Assembly (NCBI GenBank): GCA_016709315.1
Contig: JADJMZ010000001.1
Location: forward strand, 372,001 to 436,000
Source of the DNA: Ignavibacteria bacterium
GTDB taxonomy: Bacteria; Bacteroidota; Ignavibacteria; Tepidaquicellales; Tepidaquicellaceae
Direction of reading: 5' to 3'
DNA length: 64,000 bases
The position numbers and the translations under genes are program-made. Positions 10,147-18,490 of the stretch are shown here, one piece after another. The notes beneath the pieces were generated by a model. That model saw only the letters and a program-made list of their open reading frames with translations. It ran no database searches and was not told the origin of the DNA. Position 1 is the stretch's first letter. Every line of letters begins with the position of its first letter.

Positions 10147-10917
10147 ATGATAAAAAATTTAGCAAGGAATATTTTAAAAAGCGATTTCGGATATAAACTA
10201 TTTAAAAAATTCTATTACCTGTCTGTCGAGATGGATCTGATGCATCCTGATCTTGATGAAGAATTTACGGAGCTGAAGGCAAAATGCCTTCCGCATACGA
10301 TGACAACGGTTGAAAGTCTTTACTACACTTACAGATCTGCAAAGTATGTCATTGAAAATAATATTCCCGGTGATTTTGTGGAATGCGGTGTCTGGAAAGG
10401 CGGCAATACAATGATGGTTGCGCTTACCCTGATGAAAATGAAAAACACTGACAGAAAAATTTTTCTTTACGATACATTTGAAGGAATGAGTGAGCCAACG
10501 GAAAAAGACATCAGCTACAAAAACGAGGACGCCGATATTGAATGGAAAGAAAGTCAGAAAGGTAATATAAACGAGTGGTGCTATTCGCCGCTGGATGAAG
10601 TAAAGAATAATCTTTATTCAACCGGCTATCCGAAAGATAAATTGTTTTTTGTCAAAGGAAAAGTAGAGGATACTATTCCGGGCACTTTGCCGGGACAGGT
10701 GTCAGTGCTCAGACTTGATACTGACTGGTATGAATCTACATATCACGAACTTCTGCATCTTTATCCTTTGCTTTCGAAGAACGGTTTTCTGATAATTGAT
10801 GATTACGGTTACTGGAAAGGCGCAAGGGAAGCGGTCGAACAGTATTTTGGCGAAAATAAAGTTAAGATCTTTATGAACAGACTCGACAATTCTGCAAGAG
10901 CCGGGATAAAAATTTAA
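10147..10917 (+). CDS. TylF/MycF-family O-methyltransferase
   Basis: The protein has 256 residues with an ATG start. The motifs GDFVECGVWKGGN, FLYDTFEGMSEP, LRLDTDWYEST and NGFLIIDDYG are the signature of the TylF (macrocin O-methyltransferase) family, metal-dependent enzymes that methylate sugar hydroxyls. The paired aspartates in LRLDTDWY and IIDDYG are the expected metal and catalytic residues. Members in polysaccharide clusters typically modify glycans rather than macrolides, and that is the likely role here. Confidence 0.88.
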   Translation: MIKNLARNILKSDFGYKLFKKFYYLSVEMDLMHPDLDEEFTELKAKCLPHTMTTVESLYYTYRSAKYVIENNIPGDFVECGVWKGGNTMMVALTLMKMKNTDRKIFLYDTFEGMSEPTEKDISYKNEDADIEWKESQKGNINEWCYSPLDEVKNNLYSTGYPKDKLFFVKGKVEDTIPGTLPGQVSVLRLDTDWYESTYHELLHLYPLLSKNGFLIIDDYGYWKGAREAVEQYFGENKVKIFMNRLDNSARAGIKI

Positions 10918-10942
10918 TTTCCGTAATAAAAACATTTTTCAA

Positions 10943-12055
10943 TTGTCAAAGCCCTGTATATTATTCGTTAAGCATTATTCCTCAAACGCAGGATTCATTC
11001 TCAATGATGTAGACATTCTTAAGGAAAAATATGATGTAGATCTGTATATCGCCTATACAAAAAAGAACATCCTGATACTTGCTTCACTTCTTAATCAGCT
11101 TCTGCACCATATCCTGAAGATCGGAAAATACAAACTTATCTACATCTGGTTCGGTGATTATCACTCATTCATTCCCGTTCTGTTCGGAAAAATCTTTAAT
11201 ATAAAATCCGTGATTGCAGTCGGAGGTTATGACGCAACCAACATTCCAGAAATTGACTGCGGCGCTTTTAATAAGAGTACTCTCAAAAAAAGAATCCGAA
11301 GCATTATGCTTGAGTACAGTCTGCGGAATGCAGACAGGATATTGGTAGTTGATGATTCGCTTATAAAAAACGAGAATAAATATATTTACTCTGACATTCC
11401 AGGAAAGGAAAATCTTAAAGACGGAATTCTACAGTATATTCCGGAAATAGAAAAAAACATTGAAGTGGTTTATACAGGATTTGACGGAAATTATTTCAAA
11501 AAAGATGGCAGTATTTCCAAAGAGAAAATAATTCTCAGCGTGGGAAATTCCCCTAATGAAAATGAATTCAGAAGAAAAGGATTTGATGAACTTATAAAAG
11601 CAGCCGGTAAAATGCCTGAAGTTAAATTTGTGATTGTTGGTCTCAATCCTGTTCAGATCGATAGATTAAAAAAACAGAATCTAAATAATTTAGAGACTTA
11701 CAGTTTTTTAAATATGGCTGACCTGAGAAAAATGTATGCGAGGGCAAAGGTGTTTGCGCAGCTTTCAATGTTTGAAGGTCAGCCAAACTCTCTTTGTGAA
11801 GCGATGATGAGCGAATGCATCCCTGTCGGCTCTGATGTTAACGGCATTCCCCGGGTGATCGGCGATACCGGTTTCATTGTTTATAAAAAAAATACTGAAG
11901 AGATAATTCTCAGACTCACAGAAGCTCTTAATGCGCCGGAAGATCTTGGAAAAAAGGCAAGACAAAGAATTCTGGATAACTTTTCTCTTGAAAGAAGAAA
12001 AACAAGTGTCCTTAAAATCTCAGATGAGCTTGTTAAAAATCAGAAATTTGCATAA
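10943..12055 (+). CDS. Group 1 (GT4) glycosyltransferase
   Basis: The protein has 370 residues, a TTG start and a GT-B fold. The C-terminal donor-binding domain has IEVVYTGFDGNYFK, ILSVGN, KGFDELIKAA, FVIVGLNP and the conserved tail FEGQPNSLCEAMMSECIPV with EX7E-type spacing. It probably adds one sugar to the lipid-linked unit exported by the neighbouring flippase. It is the last gene of the locus and is followed by a perfect inverted repeat. Confidence 0.88.
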   Translation: MSKPCILFVKHYSSNAGFILNDVDILKEKYDVDLYIAYTKKNILILASLLNQLLHHILKIGKYKLIYIWFGDYHSFIPVLFGKIFNIKSVIAVGGYDATNIPEIDCGAFNKSTLKKRIRSIMLEYSLRNADRILVVDDSLIKNENKYIYSDIPGKENLKDGILQYIPEIEKNIEVVYTGFDGNYFKKDGSISKEKIILSVGNSPNENEFRRKGFDELIKAAGKMPEVKFVIVGLNPVQIDRLKKQNLNNLETYSFLNMADLRKMYARAKVFAQLSMFEGQPNSLCEAMMSECIPVGSDVNGIPRVIGDTGFIVYKKNTEEIILRLTEALNAPEDLGKKARQRILDNFSLERRKTSVLKISDELVKNQKFA

Positions 12056-12060
12056 AACAG

Positions 12061-12084
12061 AACAAGGGAGCATGCTCCCTTGTT
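12061..12084. terminator. Perfect 24-bp palindrome, probable terminator
   Basis: AACAAGGGAG and CTCCCTTGTT flank a CATG centre, five bases after the GT4 stop and between convergent genes. No long T-run follows, so termination is inferred from position and stem strength. Confidence 0.55.
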
Positions 12085-12198
12085 TGATTGCATATAAGAA
12101 ACATAATACTTCGGTAAGTTGGGAATCCAATTAACTATGTAGCTATTGATTATTTTTCTTAATTCGTGCTGCACGAAATAGCAGTCTGTTACATAAAA

Positions 12199-12744
12199 TT
12201 ATTTGAATGAGTTAATTAAATTGATAATAAACTCAACTCTCTTCTCAACTGAATCAAAAGGGACTTCAATTAAGTTATATCCAAGCTCTTTATAAATATA
12301 TGAAACATTACTTCCAAACTTGTCTGCAGATTCATAATCCATTTTTCTTTCATCATCGGTTGTATAAATTTCTTTCCACCCTTTAAACATAAAAACATTT
12401 GTATTATAAGAATATAACTTTGAGGCGTTTAAATAAACTTCTTTTTTGATGTTAAATATATCCGCATAAGCGATCAAATCCGGAATTCCTCTGTCGAATA
12501 TTACTTTGCCTTTGAATTCGGAATTCATTTTATAAAGATTAATTGATCTTGATAACATAAGCTGGGCGAATAACTCCGGATTTTTATCATACAATCCCTC
12601 TCCGTCAATGCTTCTCTGCTCTGAAATGATCTGCCGTGCCGGTTCATCAATGCATAAATATCCTTTTTGCTTAAGCAATTTCAGTATGGTCGATTTCCCG
12701 CTGCCCATTGCGCCGGATAATATGAAGTAGTTGTTTTTGATCAT
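12199..12744 (-). CDS. P-loop AAA family ATPase/kinase (AAA_28-like)
   Basis: The protein has 181 residues. A Walker A loop GAMGSGKST lies near residue 10, followed by CIDEPARQIISEQ and VIFDRGIPDLIAYA, the arrangement of the AAA_28 group of small NTPases related to nucleoside or NadR-type kinases. It is complete and monocistronic, convergent with the polysaccharide locus. Its substrate is unknown. Confidence 0.75.
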   Translation of the reverse strand: MIKNNYFILSGAMGSGKSTILKLLKQKGYLCIDEPARQIISEQRSIDGEGLYDKNPELFAQLMLSRSINLYKMNSEFKGKVIFDRGIPDLIAYADIFNIKKEVYLNASKLYSYNTNVFMFKGWKEIYTTDDERKMDYESADKFGSNVSYIYKELGYNLIEVPFDSVEKRVEFIINLINSFK

Positions 12745-12866
12745 AACTTTCTTTATTAATGCCTCATCAAATTAATTTCTTTAAGATATGTATTATAAAA
12801 ATTATTTTGAATTTGAAAACTACATCCGTTTAAAACGATTGTTATTTTATTTATTGAAATCTTCCT

Positions 12867-12928
12867 GCTTGCTAAGCCCACCGCTCCGCGAGGCCTGCTC
12901 CGCAAGGTGAGCGAGCAGCTTAGCAAGC
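12867..12928. repeat. GC-rich imperfect hairpin in AT-rich spacer
   Basis: An 11-bp perfect inverted repeat (GCTTGCTAAGC / GCTTAGCAAGC) encloses GC-rich sequence that itself contains CTGCTC/GAGCAG arms. It lies in the 12745-13348 gap, which has no convincing gene. Confidence 0.6.
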
Positions 12929-12941
12929 CAAAACTCGAGAT

Positions 12942-13099
12942 TTCCCAAGCTGGGGAAGATGTGTGAAAACAAAAATTATACTTTCCCGAAGATAGATTCA
13001 CTCATTTACGCACTGGATGACCCAGAGGGTACCCCCCGCATTCGCGGGAATGACAAGTGCGATAGTTGACATTTTCACACAGCCTCTAGGGCTTGGGAA
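12942..13099. repeat. MITE-like inverted-repeat element (~158 bp)
   Basis: The outer arms TTCCCAAGC (12942) and GCTTGGGAA (ending 13099) and the inner arms TGTGTGAAAA (12960-12969) and TTTTCACACA (13072-13081) form an interrupted terminal inverted repeat of about 28 bp. The interior carries a REP-like hairpin with CCCGC-ATTC-GCGGG near 13036. There is no transposase, and no clear target duplication was seen. The rest of the 604-bp gap is AT-rich with no gene. Confidence 0.5.
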
Positions 13100-13312
13100 T
13101 GAGGAAAAGGAGGAATTTTAACGGGGTGGTTGTTATGTTATGAGATGAAAACATTAAACATCTCACAAATCATTACTTTATTTTTCATATTAATTTAGTA
13201 ATTTGATCACAATTAATTGATGAGTTTTGTCTGATTTACTATTAATGCTGACTTTTACCGGCTAATTTCATTTCAATTAACATTACCCGCTTATTTTAAA
13301 AAGATAATTATC

Positions 13313-13338
13313 TGAATCCGGTTTACTTTCCGGATTCA
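13313..13338 (+). promoter_or_regulatory. Leader hairpin directly upstream of the acylase start
   Basis: A 9-bp perfect stem (TGAATCCGG / CCGGATTCA, loop TTTACTTT) ends ten bases before the TTG start of the penicillin acylase gene, where it could affect translation initiation. No T-run follows, so it is less likely to be a terminator. Function is unproven. Confidence 0.4.
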
Positions 13339-13348
13339 CATTTAATAT

Positions 13349-15877
13349 TTGAGACCTTTATTTAAAAATATTTTCGGAATACTTTTTCTCCTCATAGTTA
13401 TATTCATTACCGCAGGAGTCCTTTTCAATAATCTTACAAAAAAATCTTTTTATGATGAATCGGGAGTTGTAAAAGTAAAAGGTGTTTCTGATAAGATAAA
13501 TATTTACAAAAGTGAACTCGGAGTCTCTCATGTCTTCGCCGAAAATGAAAACGACATGTATTTTACACTTGGCTATCTTCATGCGCAGGACAGATTGTGG
13601 CAGATGGATATTGCAAGAAGAGTTGCCGAAGGCAGATTATCCGAAGTACTTGGCAAAGAAGCATTGGACTATGACATACTTTTCAGAACAATCGGAATAA
13701 ACAAAGCATCCGTTAATCTCCTTCAGAAACTTTCACTTAAATCTAAATCACTTCTGTCCTCATATTGCAAAGGCGTGAATTTCTTTATAGAAAATAATTC
13801 GAAACAGCTTCCTCTTGAATTTGACATTCTTAATTACAAACCTGAAGAATGGAAACCCGAACATTCACTTATGATACTCAGATTAATGGGATGGGAACTG
13901 AATCTTTCCTGGTACTCCGATATTATGTTTGGTGAAATTGTTAAGAAGTTCGGTTTTGAAAAAGCTAAGGATTTTTTTCCCGATTATCCGGAAGACGCTC
14001 CTTTCATAATTAAATCAGAAACTGAAAAAATTAAATCTGAAAATCAGAATTCAAAAAACAGTACAGATAAAAAGAAAACAAGTTACAATGAGTTCACGGA
14101 AAATAAATATATCGCTGCATCTGATCTCGGAAAAAATTTTCTGGAACTTTCAAAAAGCTTTAAGACATTTTACGGAACTGAAGGAACTCACGTCGGCAGC
14201 AATTCATGGGTGATCGCCGGCAGCAGGACTGAAAGCGGCAAACCTATACTGGCTAACGATCCACACCTCGCGCTGCAGGTTCCTGCAAAATGGTATGAAG
14301 TAAGTCTTTATGACAATCAGAAAAAATACAGTGTCTGCGGATTTTCAATTCCGGGAATTCCCGGAATTGCAATCGGACATAATCAGACAATTTCCTGGGG
14401 ACTTACAAATCTTATGTGCGATGATTCGGATTTTATGCTTCTGAAAAAAGATTCTTCCGACAGTAAAAAATATATATACAGGAATAAATCTTTTTTTCCC
14501 GACAGCACTCTCGAAAGCATTAAAATAAAAGACAATCCGGATGTTTATGAATTCACCGTTTACACTACTCTCGCCGGTCCTGTAATTTCAAATCTTGAAA
14601 AAACAGGTTTTATAAATAATCAGAAAATAAGATCTCAGGGAAATGATATTCTGACATTCAAATGGACAGGTTACGAATTCAGCGACGAGATAGACGCTTT
14701 TTATAATATCAATAACGCTCATAACTGGAATGAATTTCAGAATGCGCTTAAAACTTACGGTACTCCCGCGCTGAACTTTGTTTATGCAGATACAGCAGGA
14801 AACATTGCATACAATACTGCAGGTCTGATTCCTGTCAGAACAAATTTAACTGATGAAGCTCTTGCAAATTTTGAATCTCACGGAGAAGTTGACTGGGCGG
14901 GATTTATTCCTTTCGCAGAACTGCCGACAGTCCTGAATCCGAAACAGGGTTTCATTGTAACAGCTAACAACAAGCCCGAGAAAAATTACAAACATTATAT
15001 TTCAAATCTGTATGAACCTCCTTACAGAGCTGAGAGAATTGAAGAGCTGATAAATCTTAATCCTGTCATTACAGAAGATGAAGTGAAAATAATTCAGAAA
15101 GATGTTTACGGTATTCAGGCAAATGAATTCTGTAAATATTTATTTGATGCATTCGGCGATACACTTAATCTTACACAGGATATCAGAACATATCTCGATC
15201 TTCTGAAAAACTGGGATTATGAGTTCAAGCTTAACAGCATCCCCGCTTCTATATTCTCTGCATTTGAAACAGAGCTGTATAAGAATCTTTACAAAGACAT
15301 TCTCGGAGATGAACTCTTTGATAATTATCTTTATCAGAAAAACATTCCTGTGAGAAATACAGCTAAGCTTCTTAAATTAAACTCAAGCGCTTTATTTGAA
15401 AATAATTTTGCAAAAGAGCAGCTGATAAGAAAAAGTTTTTACGATGCAGTATCTTCACTGATCGCAAAACACGGTTCAGATATGAATAAATGGCAGTGGG
15501 GGGATTTGCATAATGTCTATATGAAACATCCACTTGGTATTGTTCCGGAATTCAGTTCGATGCTGAACATAGGACCATTCAAGTCCGGCGGCACCGGAAC
15601 TACTGTTAATAATCTTGAATACAGTTTTTCCTCTGCGCTTAAAACAGGCGAGTATCAAAGCTTTCTCGGACCTTCAATGAGGATGATTACAGATCTTTCA
15701 TCAATTGAAGATTATTATTCCATACTGCCGACCGGACAGTCAGGTCAGCCGCTGCACAGAAATTACAACGATCAGGCAAGACTCTGGCTTAACGGAGATT
15801 ATAAAAAAGTCTCGACAAATTATGAATTTCTCAAAACTGAAAAACTTAAACTGCTTATACTTGAACCTGCAGAATAA
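13349..15877 (+). CDS. Penicillin acylase family protein (S45 Ntn-hydrolase)
   Basis: The protein has 842 residues, with a hydrophobic N-terminal segment (residues 8-26) that places it in the periplasm or at the membrane. The alpha-chain motif TLGYLHAQDRLWQMDIARR is clear. The autoproteolytic site is HVG followed by SNSWVIAG; Ser284 would be the nucleophile at the new N-terminus of the beta chain. LANDPHLALQVPAKWYEV follows, as usual. Such enzymes cleave amide bonds, for example in acyl-homoserine lactones or N-acyl amino compounds; the substrate is unknown. The start is TTG, six bases before rsmA downstream. Confidence 0.9.
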   Translation: MRPLFKNIFGILFLLIVIFITAGVLFNNLTKKSFYDESGVVKVKGVSDKINIYKSELGVSHVFAENENDMYFTLGYLHAQDRLWQMDIARRVAEGRLSEVLGKEALDYDILFRTIGINKASVNLLQKLSLKSKSLLSSYCKGVNFFIENNSKQLPLEFDILNYKPEEWKPEHSLMILRLMGWELNLSWYSDIMFGEIVKKFGFEKAKDFFPDYPEDAPFIIKSETEKIKSENQNSKNSTDKKKTSYNEFTENKYIAASDLGKNFLELSKSFKTFYGTEGTHVGSNSWVIAGSRTESGKPILANDPHLALQVPAKWYEVSLYDNQKKYSVCGFSIPGIPGIAIGHNQTISWGLTNLMCDDSDFMLLKKDSSDSKKYIYRNKSFFPDSTLESIKIKDNPDVYEFTVYTTLAGPVISNLEKTGFINNQKIRSQGNDILTFKWTGYEFSDEIDAFYNINNAHNWNEFQNALKTYGTPALNFVYADTAGNIAYNTAGLIPVRTNLTDEALANFESHGEVDWAGFIPFAELPTVLNPKQGFIVTANNKPEKNYKHYISNLYEPPYRAERIEELINLNPVITEDEVKIIQKDVYGIQANEFCKYLFDAFGDTLNLTQDIRTYLDLLKNWDYEFKLNSIPASIFSAFETELYKNLYKDILGDELFDNYLYQKNIPVRNTAKLLKLNSSALFENNFAKEQLIRKSFYDAVSSLIAKHGSDMNKWQWGDLHNVYMKHPLGIVPEFSSMLNIGPFKSGGTGTTVNNLEYSFSSALKTGEYQSFLGPSMRMITDLSSIEDYYSILPTGQSGQPLHRNYNDQARLWLNGDYKKVSTNYEFLKTEKLKLLILEPAE

Positions 15878-15883
15878 CTTCCT

Positions 15884-16810
15884 TTGATCTCAAACGAAGA
15901 AAAATATAATAAATACAAACCTAAAAAATTTCTAGGACAGAATTTTCTCGTTGATGAGAATATTGCAAAAAAGATTGTATCGTCACTTGAGATAAAGCCG
16001 GATGACATTGTGATAGAAATCGGTCCGGGACAGGGAGTGCTTACAAAATATATTTCAGCGCAGACAGATAAATTGATCGCCGTCGAACTTGACAGATCCA
16101 TTCATGAAAAATTATCAGCGGAATATTCCGGTAAAGCCAAGATCATTCATAAAGACTTTCTTAAATTTGATCTTGAAAAAGATATAAATGAGATACTTGA
16201 TGTAAGTATATCCGGGAAAATGAAAGTAAAGGTGATAGGAAATATTCCTTATAATATCACAACTGAAATTCTGTTCAGGCTTTTTGACAGTGCGGACAAA
16301 ATGGAATCGGCCGTGCTTATGATGCAGAAGGAAGTTGCAAAACGACTGACTGCTCAGCCGAATACAAAGGATTACGGAATACTCGCTGTGCAGACTCAGT
16401 TCAGCTCAGCTCCCAAAATACTTTTCAATGTGCCTCCGACTGCTTTTTTTCCGAAGCCGAATGTAGAATCATCAATAGTGAGATTCAGTTTTAATGAAAT
16501 TAAATACAGAGTCGCCGATAAGCAGTTATTCAAGTCTCTTGTAAGGAACAGTTTTAGTCAGAGAAGAAAGACAATGAAAAATTCCCTTAGAAATTTTTGT
16601 GAAGCGAATAATATTTCTTTAGATAAATTAGAATTTGATTTTTCAAGGAGAGCGGAGAGCTTAAGCGTTCAGGAGTTTACAGAGTTATCGGACAGAATAA
16701 CTGAAGCAAAACTTTTTACCGTTCCCAATCAGGAGATTGGGAACAAGAAAATTATGTTCCCAATCAGGAGATTGGGAACAAGAAAAAATTTTCAAAGCAA
16801 GATTCTTTGA
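15884..16810 (+). CDS. rsmA: 16S rRNA (adenine1518-N6/1519-N6)-dimethyltransferase
   Basis: RsmA/KsgA dimethylates two adenosines in the 3' hairpin of 16S rRNA. The protein shows KKFLGQNFLVDENIA, the SAM motif IEIGPGQGVLT, catalytic NIPYNIT and PTAFFPKPNVESS. The start is TTG, just after the acylase gene. The last ~30 residues (from TVPNQEIGNKK) are not family sequence: they are encoded by two copies of a palindromic repeat (16721-16786) that has overrun the normal C-terminus near SDRITEAKLF. Confidence 0.95.
   Translation: MISNEEKYNKYKPKKFLGQNFLVDENIAKKIVSSLEIKPDDIVIEIGPGQGVLTKYISAQTDKLIAVELDRSIHEKLSAEYSGKAKIIHKDFLKFDLEKDINEILDVSISGKMKVKVIGNIPYNITTEILFRLFDSADKMESAVLMMQKEVAKRLTAQPNTKDYGILAVQTQFSSAPKILFNVPPTAFFPKPNVESSIVRFSFNEIKYRVADKQLFKSLVRNSFSQRRKTMKNSLRNFCEANNISLDKLEFDFSRRAESLSVQEFTELSDRITEAKLFTVPNQEIGNKKIMFPIRRLGTRKNFQSKIL
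16721..16786. repeat. Two tandem palindromic repeats inside the rsmA 3' end
   Basis: Two 31-base copies (16721-16751 and 16756-16786) each contain a perfect 10-bp stem GTTCCCAATC / GATTGGGAAC with AGGA loop, followed by AAGAAAA. They are read in frame as part of rsmA. Confidence 0.85.
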
Positions 16811-16887
16811 GTCTTTGAGACTTTGAGGTTTTTCTCTTAATTGTTTTCGGATAGTCTGCCAGCTTGGGAAAGTTAAACAACTTTACT

Positions 16888-17343
16888 TTACAACTCCCTC
16901 TTAACTTCAAAAAAACTTTTCAGAATTTCCCTGCATTTGTCATCAAGAATGCCGCCGTAAACATTGCAGTGATGATTCAGTGATTTGTTTCCGGTAATAT
17001 TCAGATTACTTCCGCAAGCTCCGCTTTTGACATCAAACGCTCCGAAGTAAAGATTCTCCATTTTTGAAAGCACTATCGCGCCGGCGCACATTGCGCAGGG
17101 CTCCAGCGTTACATACATCGAACATCCGACAAGCTGTTTCGACTGAAGATATTCCGCGGCGGAAGTGATAGCAAGTATCTCAGCATGAGCTGTGGGATCT
17201 TTCAGTGACTCGACAAGATTATGAGCTTTCGCAACGATCATATTCTGAAATACAATAATGCATCCTACCGGAATCTCATTTTTTTCAAATGCTTTTTCCG
17301 CTTCTTTAAAAGCATAATTCATATAGATTTCGTGCTGCGTCAT
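16888..17343 (-). CDS. tadA: tRNA-specific adenosine deaminase
   Basis: TadA converts the wobble adenosine of tRNA-Arg to inosine. The protein has 151 residues, normal for the family. Zinc-binding and catalytic motifs are HAE (H53, E55) and PCAMC (C83, C86), and the flanking VGCIIV and GACGSN sequences match TadA. It is convergent with rsmA. A cytidine deaminase relative is the only alternative, and it is less likely given the full match. Confidence 0.93.
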   Translation of the reverse strand: MTQHEIYMNYAFKEAEKAFEKNEIPVGCIIVFQNMIVAKAHNLVESLKDPTAHAEILAITSAAEYLQSKQLVGCSMYVTLEPCAMCAGAIVLSKMENLYFGAFDVKSGACGSNLNITGNKSLNHHCNVYGGILDDKCREILKSFFEVKREL

Positions 17344-17377
17344 ACTGCTGTTGGTTTGTAAAAAAAAATTTATAAAT

Positions 17378-18490
17378 TTATTTAATTACGTTTTGTCTTT
17401 TCATCATTTCCTTGAAATTTACAAATTCATATCCGAACTTCTTAAGCTGATAAACTTTTTTTTCAAATTCTTTAAAATCCGAAGGACTTAAACTCACCTG
17501 ATAAGCAAGAAATTTTTTTCCTGACTTTGAATTTGAAATAATGTTTTCGAAAAGAGAACTGATAATGTTTTCACTGCTTTTAAATTTTGTAAATATAGTA
17601 TCTCTGAAAACCTTCAAATTATTTTTTGTAAATTCTTCAATAACAGAGTTCTCAAATTCCTGAGATGCATTGCCGCTCTTAAGAATAATTCCGCTGACAC
17701 CCGGAAAATTTACCGGAACAGATTTCACTTTTGCTTTCCACGAAGTCTCATTCATGTCCGCCCTGAAGTCTGCTGTAATATCTTTTTCAGATCCTGTCGT
17801 GAATTCTGTCAGATAATCTTTTCCTGCTTCGGTAATTGCTGACTGATAATCCGCTTTGTCATTGCGCAGCGGTAGGAATACTGAATATGCTTCAGCCGAA
17901 GAAAGAATGTATCTTACATCGTTTAAAGGATAATACTCAAGACTATCAAGTATCAGACAAACATCAGCAGCGATCCGCTTAAGAGAATCGGTATAAATAA
18001 ACTTCACCGATGCTGTGAGTTTCCTGGCTGTATCATTTCCTGTGTAAATGCCGAAGAGAAGATTTTTTGTTTTCGGATCTTCGGAAACTCTGTTTGACAT
18101 TCCTCTGCTTCTGAAGTAGTTTGTAAGTTCATAATTAAGATCAATATTCAGAATATCCGCAGGTATTTTTACTTCCTTTGAAAACCAGAGAGCATCTGCA
18201 CCCGGAGTTTTATCTTTTTTCGAAGCATCCCTTATCCAGTCTTTGCTGATACCGAATGTAAATAAAACAGAGTCTATGTCTTTTGACAAAGTTTCTTTTG
18301 TAACAGGGACATTCGGAGCAGTAATAGTCTGATCACTTTTCTCATCCTTATTAAAATTAAAATTAAAAATCAGAAAAAAGAAGATCAGAATAAGAATCAG
18401 AGCTGCCGGCACCAGCAGAAAAACAGTTTTAGATTTTTTATCCTCTGTAGCGGGTTCAGTTTTCCGCTCTTTCAATTTCCTCTGATACAA
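17378..18490 (-). CDS. Single-pass membrane protein, possibly divergent polysaccharide-deacetylase-like
   Basis: The protein has 370 residues. A basic cytoplasmic N-terminus (MYQRKLKERK from a TTG start) is followed by one membrane helix (about residues 27-45) and an extracytoplasmic domain. The C-terminal half (FPGVSGIILKSGN, LKVFRDTIFT, KKFGYEFVNFKEM) has the layout of divergent polysaccharide deacetylase 2 (YibQ-like) proteins, but the match is weak. The gene overlaps the 3' end of the upstream aldo/keto reductase by 35 bases, so the two are probably co-transcribed. Confidence 0.55.
   Translation of the reverse strand: MYQRKLKERKTEPATEDKKSKTVFLLVPAALILILIFFFLIFNFNFNKDEKSDQTITAPNVPVTKETLSKDIDSVLFTFGISKDWIRDASKKDKTPGADALWFSKEVKIPADILNIDLNYELTNYFRSRGMSNRVSEDPKTKNLLFGIYTGNDTARKLTASVKFIYTDSLKRIAADVCLILDSLEYYPLNDVRYILSSAEAYSVFLPLRNDKADYQSAITEAGKDYLTEFTTGSEKDITADFRADMNETSWKAKVKSVPVNFPGVSGIILKSGNASQEFENSVIEEFTKNNLKVFRDTIFTKFKSSENIISSLFENIISNSKSGKKFLAYQVSLSPSDFKEFEKKVYQLKKFGYEFVNFKEMMKRQNVIK

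Noticed and set aside
12756..13001. Small minus-strand protein in the 12.7-13.3 kb gap
   Set aside because: It runs through inverted repeats and low-complexity sequence with no recognisable domain or start context.
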